A model generated the notes under the pieces. That model searched no databases and was not told where the DNA came from. It saw only the letters and a list, made by a program, of their open reading frames with translations. Position numbers and translations under genes: made by a program. From contig NZ_CP020737.1 in NCBI RefSeq assembly GCF_002097715.1, positions 2,542,001-2,606,000 on the forward strand: a stretch of 64,000 nt of DNA, in the 5' to 3' direction. Shown piece after piece: positions 34,102-41,711 of this stretch (positions are counted from its first letter, which is position 1; every line of letters starts with the position of its first letter). The stretch is from Burkholderia ubonensis subsp. mesacidophila. Lineage in GTDB: Bacteria; Pseudomonadota; Gammaproteobacteria; Burkholderiales; Burkholderiaceae.

Positions 34102-35316
34102 TCAAAGCTTGCCGTAGCTGTGCAGCCCGGACAGGAACATGTTGACGCCGAGGAACGCGAACGTCGTGACGAGCAGGCCCGTCAGCGCCCACCAGGCGGC
34201 GGCCGTGCCGCGCAGGCCCTTCATCAGGCGCATGTGCAGCCACGCCGCGTAGTTCAGCCACACGATCAGCGCCCAGGTCTCCTTCGGATCCCAGCTCCAG
34301 TAGCCGCCCCACGCCTCGGCTGCCCACAGCGCACCGAGGATCGTCGCGATCGTGAAGAACGCGAAGCCGACCGCGATCGACTTGTACATCACGTCGTCGA
34401 GCACCTCGAGCGCCGGCAGGCGGTCGGCGAGCACGCCGCGCTCCTTCATCAGGTACGCGACCGACACCATCGCCGACAGCGCGAAGCTGCCGTAGCCGAT
34501 GAAGTTCGCCGGCACGTGGATCTTCATCCACCAGCTCTGCAGCGCGGGCACGAGCGGCTGGATCTGCTGCGCGTCGCGCGCGATCGAGTACCACATCAGG
34601 AAGCCGACCGCCGCGCTGATGACCAGCAGCACGAACGCGCCCAGCGCGCGCGTGCCGTAGTGACCTTCGTAGTACAGGTAGAGCAGCGCGGTGATCAGGC
34701 TGAACAGCACGAACACTTCATACAGGTTCGACACCGGAATATGGCCGACGTCGGCGCCGATCAGGTACGACTCGTACCAGCGCACCATCATCCCGGTGAA
34801 GCCCATCAGCACCGCGACCCAGGTGAGCTTCTGGCCGATCGCGGCGGCCGACGCCGAGCGCGCGAGCGTGCCGATCCAGTAGAACACCGTCGCGAGCACG
34901 AACAGCGCGCTCATCCACAGGATCGCCGACTGGCTCGACAGGAAGTACTTGAGGAAGAACGCCGCATCCGCGCGCGCCAGGTCGCCCTGGTAGATCTGGA
35001 TCGACAGCAGCGCGAGCACCGCGATCGACGCCATCAGCAGCCGGGCCGGCTTCCAGCGCCAGCCGAGCGTGACGAGCGCCGGGACGGCGCCGATCAGCAC
35101 GGCCTTGTCGTAGCCGTTCATGAACGCGTCGTAGCGCGTCAGCGCGAAGCCCGCGCCTGCCAGCACCGCGAGCGCAAACAGCCAGTCGACAGCGTCGAGA
35201 CGCAGCAGGAACGGGCGCGCGTCGTTCGGCGCAAACAGCGGTTCGGCAGCCCGTCGCCGCTGCCGCGACTTGCGGGCCAGCGCTGCGCCGCCACGAACGG
35301 ATTGCGTGATCTTCAT
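34102..35316 (-). CDS. ccsB: Cytochrome c assembly protein CcsB/ResC family
   Basis: 404 residues from ATG 35316; GTG 35325 is an in-frame alternative. About eight membrane segments are present. The tryptophan-rich WWD signature WGGYWSWDPKETWALIVW lies near residue 330, and conserved histidines sit in VGHIPVSNLYE and MKIHVPANFIGYG. In system II cytochrome c maturation CcsB works with CcsA/ResB to attach haem outside the membrane. No ResB partner is seen next to it. It follows the diheme cytochrome gene by 81 bp and probably matures the cytochromes of this cluster. Confidence 0.88.
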   Translation of the reverse strand: MKITQSVRGGAALARKSRQRRRAAEPLFAPNDARPFLLRLDAVDWLFALAVLAGAGFALTRYDAFMNGYDKAVLIGAVPALVTLGWRWKPARLLMASIAVLALLSIQIYQGDLARADAAFFLKYFLSSQSAILWMSALFVLATVFYWIGTLARSASAAAIGQKLTWVAVLMGFTGMMVRWYESYLIGADVGHIPVSNLYEVFVLFSLITALLYLYYEGHYGTRALGAFVLLVISAAVGFLMWYSIARDAQQIQPLVPALQSWWMKIHVPANFIGYGSFALSAMVSVAYLMKERGVLADRLPALEVLDDVMYKSIAVGFAFFTIATILGALWAAEAWGGYWSWDPKETWALIVWLNYAAWLHMRLMKGLRGTAAAWWALTGLLVTTFAFLGVNMFLSGLHSYGKL

Positions 35317-35397
35317 CGTCTTCACCGTGACGGAACCGCGTACCGCAGGAATAAAAAGCAGCGCCCCGCCCCGGGGGGAGACGAAGCACTGAAATGT

Positions 35398-36069
35398 TTA
35401 ACGATCGGCGGTCGGGCTCGCCGACGCCTCGGCCTCCGGCGGAAACGCCTCGACGAACGCCGCCACAGCGCGCATGTCCTGCTCCGACATGTTTGAGCAC
35501 ACGTCCTTCATGACGGCGCCTCGCGGCCGGGTGTCGGTTTCGCGGAAGATCCTGAGCTGCTTCACCACGTAATCCGCATGCTGGCCGGCGAGACGGGGAA
35601 ACCGGCTGACGCCCTCGCCATGCTGGCCATGACAGCCGATGCATGCCGCGACGCCCTTGTCCGGCAGGCCCGCCTCGAAGATCGCCTTGCCCGCGTTGAT
35701 CAGCGCGAGATCTTCGGCGTCGCCCAGCGTCGCGCTCTGGCTCGAGAAATACGTCGCGAGCTCGTCGATCTGCGCGTCGGTCAGGTGCGTGAAGCCCCAC
35801 ATGTACCGCTTCGCATTCGCGTCTGCCCGGGCGTGAAGCTTGAAGTCCGTCAGCTGGTCGACGAGGTATTCCTTGCGCTGCCCGGCGAGCTTCGGGAACA
35901 TCGGCGACACCGACACGCCGGTTGCCCCGTGGCAGTTCGAGCACACCTGCAGCGCGATGGTCTTGCCGGCCACGGCCGGGTTGTCGACTTGTCGCGAGCG
36001 CTCCAGGTCGTGGCACGCCGACCCGGCCAGCAGCATCGCAAGCGACACGATATGGGCCACCTTGTTCAT
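35398..36069 (-). CDS. Diheme c4-type cytochrome, likely lipoprotein
   Basis: 223 residues from ATG 36069. The short signal has a lipobox-like LAGSAC. Two c-type domains carry haem motifs CSNCH (43-47) and CIGCH (143-147), each followed by a PKLAGQ or PRLAGQ segment and a possible axial Met (RYMWGF; AVMKDV). This arrangement is the c4 family of periplasmic electron carriers. It lies between the Cyc2-like gene and ccsB, so it could carry electrons between an outer-membrane conduit and inner-membrane oxidases. Confidence 0.88.
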   Translation of the reverse strand: MNKVAHIVSLAMLLAGSACHDLERSRQVDNPAVAGKTIALQVCSNCHGATGVSVSPMFPKLAGQRKEYLVDQLTDFKLHARADANAKRYMWGFTHLTDAQIDELATYFSSQSATLGDAEDLALINAGKAIFEAGLPDKGVAACIGCHGQHGEGVSRFPRLAGQHADYVVKQLRIFRETDTRPRGAVMKDVCSNMSEQDMRAVAAFVEAFPPEAEASASPTADR

Positions 36070-36225
36070 GTCACGATCCTCCTTGCCGCAATTTTTGCCG
36101 CGCTTTGAAGCGATTCCGTTCGGCGGCGGTGCGCATGCGCATCGACACGCGATGCGAGATGCGCGCCGCCCTCCCGCTGCGCGTGCTCCAGTCGGCCACG
36201 CGCACGGGAAACGCCGGACGGGAGG

Positions 36226-37611
36226 TCAGAACGAAGCGACCCATAGGTACAGGAACAGCGTGTCGTTGTCCCTCGCGTTGCGCCCGTTGCCGTCGTAGTT
36301 GGTCGTCGCGCCGAGGAACTTGGTGAAGTGGGTGTATTGCAGGCCGACGCGCACGTACTGAACCGGTATCCAGAAGATCTCCGGCGTCCAGCCCTGCGTG
36401 TTCGGATGGAAGTTCGCGCTGGCCGCGTACAGCGTGCTGTCCGGCGTGCCTGTCGTGTTGAAGAACGAAAGACTGACGCCGTATTTGTTCTGGTAGATGT
36501 ACGACGCCTTGAGCCGCAGCGAGTTGAGATTCGCCGAGGTGTTGTCGCTCAGCACGAAGTTGTTCGGGTCGTGAATGTTCTCGCGCACGTAGCGCGCCTG
36601 CGCGGTGATCGTGTGCGGCTCCAGCAGGTATTGGTATTGCGAGTCGAAGCCATAGTCGCGATAGCGCGTGACGCCCGTGCCGAAGATCGGGAAATTGTTC
36701 GGGTCGTTCGGATAGATGTTGACGCTGAACCCGAATGCGCCAACCATCAGGCTATGCGGGCCCCAGTCGTGCGTCAGCGCGATGCGCGCATACGGGTTGT
36801 AGCCGCGCAGATAGACCTGCGGGTGGTCCGGGTTCCCCTCTTTGTTCCCGTGGCTCAGGAACGACCAGATGCCGTCTGCCGTGCTGTACGCGGTCAGCTC
36901 GGCGTAGACCGTCTTGTTCCAGTACAGATAGGCGCCCGTGCCGACGGCCTGCATCGAGAGGCTTCCCTCGATCACCGGCAGGCTCGGGATCTTCGCAACC
37001 GGGCTGATCGTCGACGAGATGTACGGATAGCCCCATGCGGGCGCGGTGTTGAACACGTCCTGCACGGTCGGATTGTTGTGCACCGTCAAGCCGAGGATCA
37101 GGTCGTTCGCGGCGGACATGATCCGGTCGACGAAACGGAAGTCGGTGTTGTCCGATGCCCAGTGGCCTTTCCATTTGCCGCTGTCGTTCTGGTGATCGTA
37201 GTTCGTGTAGGTGAACTGCGCGAAACCGCCGAGATGGTCGGTGATCTTCCCGGCGAGGAACACGCTCGCAAAGTCGAAGATCGGCTGGCCGTTCTTCGTA
37301 TTGATCGGATTGCCGCTGGCGTCGCTGTTGGCCCGCGTCGTGCTCAGGTCGCCGATGGCCATCGCGGCGAGCGGAATCGTGCGCTCGCCGAGCGTATAGC
37401 CGTTCAGCTTGAACAGGCGCCCATACGGCGTGAGCTCCGGAAACTGCCCGCCGGCGTGGCACGCCACGCAGCTTTGCCCGGTCTGGCGCGCGAAGATCGG
37501 CAGCGCCTGTGCGGTGGAAAACTGCAGCCACGCGATAGTTGCCAGTGCAACCATAAAGCCGCGACGTATCCAGTGACGACGCGCGTCACGGCTGACAAAG
37601 AAGTGTGTCAT
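36226..37611 (-). CDS. Cyc2-like fused monohaem cytochrome / outer-membrane porin
   Basis: 461 residues from ATG 37611, preceded by GGGGG nine bases upstream. A signal peptide ends near STAQA. A tiny cytochrome domain (LPIFARQTGQSCVACHAG, CXXCH at 48-52, then PELTPYGRLFKLNGY) runs straight into about 390 residues of alternating beta strands ending in LWVASF, as in a 16-stranded barrel with C-terminal Phe. The FARQTGxxCxxCH start and overall size match the Cyc2 family, whose studied members oxidise Fe(II) at the cell surface. Related porin-cytochromes of unknown substrate exist, so the electron donor is open. Confidence 0.82.
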   Translation of the reverse strand: MTHFFVSRDARRHWIRRGFMVALATIAWLQFSTAQALPIFARQTGQSCVACHAGGQFPELTPYGRLFKLNGYTLGERTIPLAAMAIGDLSTTRANSDASGNPINTKNGQPIFDFASVFLAGKITDHLGGFAQFTYTNYDHQNDSGKWKGHWASDNTDFRFVDRIMSAANDLILGLTVHNNPTVQDVFNTAPAWGYPYISSTISPVAKIPSLPVIEGSLSMQAVGTGAYLYWNKTVYAELTAYSTADGIWSFLSHGNKEGNPDHPQVYLRGYNPYARIALTHDWGPHSLMVGAFGFSVNIYPNDPNNFPIFGTGVTRYRDYGFDSQYQYLLEPHTITAQARYVRENIHDPNNFVLSDNTSANLNSLRLKASYIYQNKYGVSLSFFNTTGTPDSTLYAASANFHPNTQGWTPEIFWIPVQYVRVGLQYTHFTKFLGATTNYDGNGRNARDNDTLFLYLWVASF

Positions 37612-37707
37612 CACTGTATCCCCCACCACCCTGTGTCGCCCCGCTCCGGCGCGACAGGCGGATGTCGCGCGATGTCTTCATTGTGCAAAGCGCCAAGCGG
37701 AACCGGC

Positions 37708-37725
37708 ATGGGGCACTCCCCTCTT
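37708..37725 (-). promoter_or_regulatory. Regulon-motif copy upstream of the Cyc2-like gene
   Basis: On the minus strand the site reads AAGAGGGGAGTGCCCCAT, keeping the right half exactly as at 32630-32646 and a GAGGGG variant of the left half. It lies 97-114 bp upstream of the Cyc2-like start. The core GGGGAGTGCCCC is a near-perfect palindrome. Confidence 0.45.
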
Positions 37726-37766
37726 ATCGCGTGCTGATCTTTACCCGATCGCGGCGCAGCGACTGC

Positions 37767-39464
37767 TCAAGGGACGATCCAGCCCCCGTCCGCGGAGAGC
37801 TTCATCCGATCCGGCCCGGCGAACCGGACGATATAGCCGCCCTTCGATGCGAAGCGCTGCCCGGGTGCGAGCGTCAGGCGCGGATAGTAGCCCGTGAGGA
37901 TGCGGCGTTCGAGCATGTCCTGGATGCGCTCGACGAGGTACTCGCGCACGAACGCGTCGACCAGGTGGCTGAGCGTCTCGGCGAGCAGCCCGCATGCGAG
38001 ATACGTGTCCGCCTGCACTTGCGGCGCGACCATCGGGATCTGCCGGATCGTGAACCAGCCGAACGCATAATCGACGCGCACGCGCCGCCCCTCCGGCAGG
38101 TCGAACGGGTACGCGATGCGCGTCACGCCGCGCCAGCTTGGCGGAAGCGGCGTATTGTCGAGCCCGCCGAGCAGCCCCGACATGAAGACCGTGTCCGACG
38201 CGGGCGGCACATGGTCGAGCGCCGCGATGTCGGGCGGCCGCAGCCACAGCACGAGCACGTCGTCGCGCGGCATCCGGTGCAGCGCGTGCGCGACGCTGTC
38301 GCCGGGCGCGAGCGCGTGGTTCGACACCGCGAAGCCGCGCCCTTTCAGCGCGGCGGCCAGCGCCTGCGCGCCCCGCTCGCCGTTGTCGCCCGCGCGAAAC
38401 ACCTGCCACACCGTCTTCACCGCTTTCGTCGCCGGTCGCGCGCCTGCCTCATCCAGAATGCGCTTCGCGATCAGCGCCGACTCGAGCAGCACACCCTTCG
38501 AGAAGTACACCGAATAGAAATCGTGATCCGTTTCGACCGGCACCTCGACGTTCGGAAAGAGGCAAGGCACGGCCTCCTCCTCGCAGAAATCGTGGACCGG
38601 CGCCCAGTTCCTGCCGCCGAGCCCGGACACCACGGCCAGCACCGGCTGCCGCGCGAGATCCTGTCGCAACTGCTCATGCCACGTGTCCGGCGGCCCCTTG
38701 AGTTCCCACACATGCAGTTCCCAGCGGCGATTGACCATGAACATCATCTTGCGCGTCGAGCGCAGCGGCGGCGTCGCGCCGAACGGAAACGCGTTCTTGT
38801 CCGCGAAGTAGTGCTGCAGGACGTCGAGCATGCCTGCCCGCTTCACCGGGTCCGCGTCCGGCGTGACGATCGTCGCGAAATGCAGCACCGTGTCCGCCAC
38901 GCCCGGCAGTCTGCGCTGATCGAGGCGCTTCAGGTACCCGGTCAGCGCGGCCATGTCGGCATCGCTCAGCGCGTACTGCGGCATCAGCCGGCCGAGCGGC
39001 TTGCCTTCGGAATCGATCCCGTCGCGCACGGCTCTCGCGAGCCGCTCCTCCGTGTACGGCTCGCGATCGGTGCGCATGCCGGGAACGTAGGGGATGTCGA
39101 GATCCTCGGCGGTTTGCGCGCGCGGATGGACCAGATAGCGCCACGTGATCGGCGGAATGGTGGTATTGCCTTCCTTCGAGCCCAGGCCGCTGCGCCGATG
39201 GCAATTGATGCACGCGGCGGCGGCGCCTTGCAGGCGCACGCCGTCCTGGTGCACCGCTTCGAGCGGCTCACCCGAGCCCAGGATGCCGCGCTGGAAGATC
39301 GCCTGTCCTGCGTCCGCCGGCGCGGCGGTCGCCGCAGGCTCACCGCAGCGCGCAGCGCCCGCAGGTACGATCAGCGCGGCCAGCAATACGCCCCGCACGA
39401 GCATGCGCGACGCGCGCGTGCAAGGCCGCGCGAGGGCGCGCAGCCGCCCCCGGATGCCGTTCAT
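37767..39464 (-). CDS. Cytochrome c fused to a periplasmic binding-protein-like domain
   Basis: 565 residues from ATG 39464, overlapping the preceding stop (ATGA). A signal peptide is followed by a c-type cytochrome domain with CINCH (85-89) and a likely axial Met in LGRLMPQYALS. The next ~330 residues resemble the two-lobed substrate-binding fold of branched-chain amino-acid receptors (VLAVVSGLGGRNW, YSVYFSKGVLLESALIAKRI, VWQVFRAGDNGERGAQALAA). A small C-terminal region ends in KLSADGGWIVP. Function is unknown; a ligand-sensing or electron-shuttling periplasmic protein is plausible. Confidence 0.8.
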   Translation of the reverse strand: MNGIRGRLRALARPCTRASRMLVRGVLLAALIVPAGAARCGEPAATAAPADAGQAIFQRGILGSGEPLEAVHQDGVRLQGAAAACINCHRRSGLGSKEGNTTIPPITWRYLVHPRAQTAEDLDIPYVPGMRTDREPYTEERLARAVRDGIDSEGKPLGRLMPQYALSDADMAALTGYLKRLDQRRLPGVADTVLHFATIVTPDADPVKRAGMLDVLQHYFADKNAFPFGATPPLRSTRKMMFMVNRRWELHVWELKGPPDTWHEQLRQDLARQPVLAVVSGLGGRNWAPVHDFCEEEAVPCLFPNVEVPVETDHDFYSVYFSKGVLLESALIAKRILDEAGARPATKAVKTVWQVFRAGDNGERGAQALAAALKGRGFAVSNHALAPGDSVAHALHRMPRDDVLVLWLRPPDIAALDHVPPASDTVFMSGLLGGLDNTPLPPSWRGVTRIAYPFDLPEGRRVRVDYAFGWFTIRQIPMVAPQVQADTYLACGLLAETLSHLVDAFVREYLVERIQDMLERRILTGYYPRLTLAPGQRFASKGGYIVRFAGPDRMKLSADGGWIVP

Positions 39465-40297
39465 GGCCGCGGCGTCGGCCGGCCGGCGGGCGACTGCGCC
39501 GGCGCCACATCGGCGTCGATCGAAACCGGACGGCGCCGGTCCGTCGAGGCCGGCCTGGCGAAGATCGCATCGTCGAGCGGCGGGTTCAGCGACACCTTGT
39601 CGATGATCAGCGTGTCCTTGTTCGGCGACGCCGCCGTGCCGCTGACGATCTTGAGCGGAATCTGCAAGCCGTCGATGGTCCGGTAGTCGCTGTAGTTCAC
39701 GTCGACGGTCACCGCGCCGCGCGGCCCGCGCACCTGGCGGTCGACCTTCACGTCCAGGAACGTCTGCGCGTCGATCCACACGTGGCGCACCGCGCCGGAA
39801 GGCAGCTTCACCGCGAGGCGATAGGCATTGTGCCCGCCCAGCTGATCGACGCCTTCCAGCGCCACGCCGACACCCTTCGCGTCATGGTCGATCAGCAGCC
39901 CGTCGATCACCTGCTCGTCGCGCGCGGACATCAGCTCGTCCACCGTGTAGGGCCGCAGGCTCGCATTGCCGCCCGCGCCCGAGCCGAGCTTCCAGCCCTC
40001 GTGGCCGTCGAATACGCGCACGGCCTTCTGGCTGAACACGGTGATTTCGAAGCGCGTCTTGTTCGGGCGTTTCATCGCGAGGATGAACGGCATGTCCCGC
40101 ACCGGCGCGTTCGCGCTGTCCACATGGCCGGACCAGACCATCGTTCGGATCTTGCGCCATCCATCGAGCCCGCCCCTGGCCGCGACATTCTTCTCGACGA
40201 TCTGGTCCGCGCTCAGGCTCTGCCCGGGAATCTGCTCGCACGCACACAGGACCGCCGTCACGCAGCCGGCGAACACCCACGCTTCGATTCGTTTCAT
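39461..40297 (-). CDS. LolA-like outer-membrane lipoprotein-sorting domain lipoprotein
   Basis: 278 residues from ATG 40297, with GAGGGG eight bases upstream; ATG 40303 is an alternative. The signal peptide has lipobox VLCAC. The mature part (IVEKNVAARGGLDGWRKIRTM, RPNKTRFEITVFSQKAVRVFDG, HVWIDAQTFLDVKVDR, YRTIDGLQIPLKI) fits the LolA/LppX-like half-barrel seen in outer-membrane lipoprotein-sorting-type proteins. It is a tandem paralogue of the next gene upstream and may bind a hydrophobic or metal-linked ligand in the periplasm. Confidence 0.8.
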   Translation of the reverse strand: MKRIEAWVFAGCVTAVLCACEQIPGQSLSADQIVEKNVAARGGLDGWRKIRTMVWSGHVDSANAPVRDMPFILAMKRPNKTRFEITVFSQKAVRVFDGHEGWKLGSGAGGNASLRPYTVDELMSARDEQVIDGLLIDHDAKGVGVALEGVDQLGGHNAYRLAVKLPSGAVRHVWIDAQTFLDVKVDRQVRGPRGAVTVDVNYSDYRTIDGLQIPLKIVSGTAASPNKDTLIIDKVSLNPPLDDAIFARPASTDRRRPVSIDADVAPAQSPAGRPTPRP

Positions 40298-40325
40298 GGC
40301 CATCCCCCCTCGTCCGGATGCCCGG

Positions 40326-41144
40326 CTAGCGGCTCGCCGCCTTCGCGATGGCGAGCGGCGGCTTGCCGAACATCGCATCGTCGGCCGGCTCGTTCACCTC
40401 GACATGCTCGATCGTGATCTTGCGCGTCTCTTTGACGCCGCTCACGACGGTCTCGAGCGTGTGCGGCACGACGAGTCCGTTCTCCTTCCGGTAATCGCGA
40501 TAGAAGACGGCGACGCTGTGCGTCTTGCCGTCGAGCACGCGCGGCTCGCCGTCGATCTTCAGTTCGAGATAGCTCGACGCGTCGACCCACACGCGGCGCT
40601 CCGAGCCATCCTTCGCCGTCAGCTTCAGCACGTACGCGCGGTGCCCTTCCACCTGCTCGGTGCCGAGCGCCTGGATGGTCGTGCCTTTGTTCGCGTAGTC
40701 GATCAGCGGGCCGTCGAGCTCGGCCGACGCCGCGGCCGACTTGAGCTGCGCCGGCGAATACGGGTCGATTTCGCTGCGTCCGAGGTACGGCCTGACCATC
40801 CAGCCTTGCGCGCCGTCGTACACCTGCAATGCGGTCTGCTGCTCGAATTGAATCTCGAGGCGGCTCTTGTGCGGGCGCTTCAACGTCAGCGTGAACGGCA
40901 GCCGGACATTCTTCGTGCCGCCCGCATCGAGCTGCCCCGTCATCTTCATCGTCGAGACCGCTCGCCACGCCTGCAGCCCCCCGTGGGCCGCGACATTGCG
41001 CTCGACGATCTGCGCGACGCCCGGATGCGATGCCGACGGCGCTTGCGCATTCCCCGCGGCCGATGCCGCGAATGCGGCCTGGCTGCAAGCCAGAGAGCCG
41101 GCGGCGCAGGCCGCCGAGATCGACTTGAAAAGAAACCGGTTCAT
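40326..41144 (-). CDS. LolA-like outer-membrane lipoprotein-sorting domain protein
   Basis: 272 residues from ATG 41144, with GGGGAG nine bases upstream. A cleavable signal (AACAAGSLACSQAAFA) rather than a clear lipobox is present. The body parallels its neighbour: IVERNVAAHGGLQAWRAVSTM, RPHKSRLEIQFEQQTALQVYDG, RVWVDASSYLELKIDGE, FYRDYRKENGLVVPHTLE. The pair arose by duplication, and one copy lost or gained the lipid anchor. Its ligand is unknown. It is 28 bp upstream of the paralogue and 63 bp downstream of the small secreted protein gene. Confidence 0.8.
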   Translation of the reverse strand: MNRFLFKSISAACAAGSLACSQAAFAASAAGNAQAPSASHPGVAQIVERNVAAHGGLQAWRAVSTMKMTGQLDAGGTKNVRLPFTLTLKRPHKSRLEIQFEQQTALQVYDGAQGWMVRPYLGRSEIDPYSPAQLKSAAASAELDGPLIDYANKGTTIQALGTEQVEGHRAYVLKLTAKDGSERRVWVDASSYLELKIDGEPRVLDGKTHSVAVFYRDYRKENGLVVPHTLETVVSGVKETRKITIEHVEVNEPADDAMFGKPPLAIAKAASR

Positions 41145-41207
41145 GACTTTACTCCCCGTTGAAATGCCGCCGGTCGCCAACGTGCGGCAGGATGCGCCAG
41201 TGCGTGA

Positions 41208-41711
41208 CTACTCGACCACCAGCCCGTCGATATGGAGCGAATCGATCAGGATGCTGACCCGCTCTCCGCGCTTGATCGGCTCGCCCTTGTTGGAAAACAC
41301 CATCCAGTATTCCTGACCAGCCTCCAGCTGACCGGTCTGCCGCAGTGCGCCGATCTGGTCCATCACCGGAATCACGAGCAGCGCGTGGCTGGCTTGCCCG
41401 TACAGATAGGCGGGCGCCTTCGTATCGGCGAGCGGTCGCGCCATCAGCGGATCGGTCACGCGATAGCTGAAGCGAATCAGGTTGCCCGACGCGGTGCTGC
41501 GCACGTGCAGGTCGTCGATGCCTTTCGCCAGCTGGTAATAGGCCTTCGCGTGTCGCGGCAGGCTCACGGGCCGGTACGGCGAGCGAGCCGGCGCAGCCTG
41601 CGCGGCCTGCGCGGCCGGCCCGGCCGCGGCCGGCTGAGGCCGGACCGCGGCGAGGCAGGCGCCGCCCGCGAGCAACAGCGCGGATGCCGTGCGGAGCGTC
41701 GATCGTTTCAT
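41208..41711 (-). CDS. Small secreted protein of the oxidase operon
   Basis: 167 residues from ATG 41711, overlapping the stop of the giant gene (ATGA), so translation is probably coupled. A signal peptide (LRTASALLLAGGACLAAV) is followed by an Ala-rich stretch and a beta-rich domain (RPVSLPRHAKAYYQLAKGID, NLIRFSYRVTDPLMARPLAD, SHALLVIPVMDQIGALRQTG). I do not recognise a family. The tight coupling suggests a partner or chaperone of the 2,901-residue protein. Confidence 0.75.
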   Translation of the reverse strand: MKRSTLRTASALLLAGGACLAAVRPQPAAAGPAAQAAQAAPARSPYRPVSLPRHAKAYYQLAKGIDDLHVRSTASGNLIRFSYRVTDPLMARPLADTKAPAYLYGQASHALLVIPVMDQIGALRQTGQLEAGQEYWMVFSNKGEPIKRGERVSILIDSLHIDGLVVE

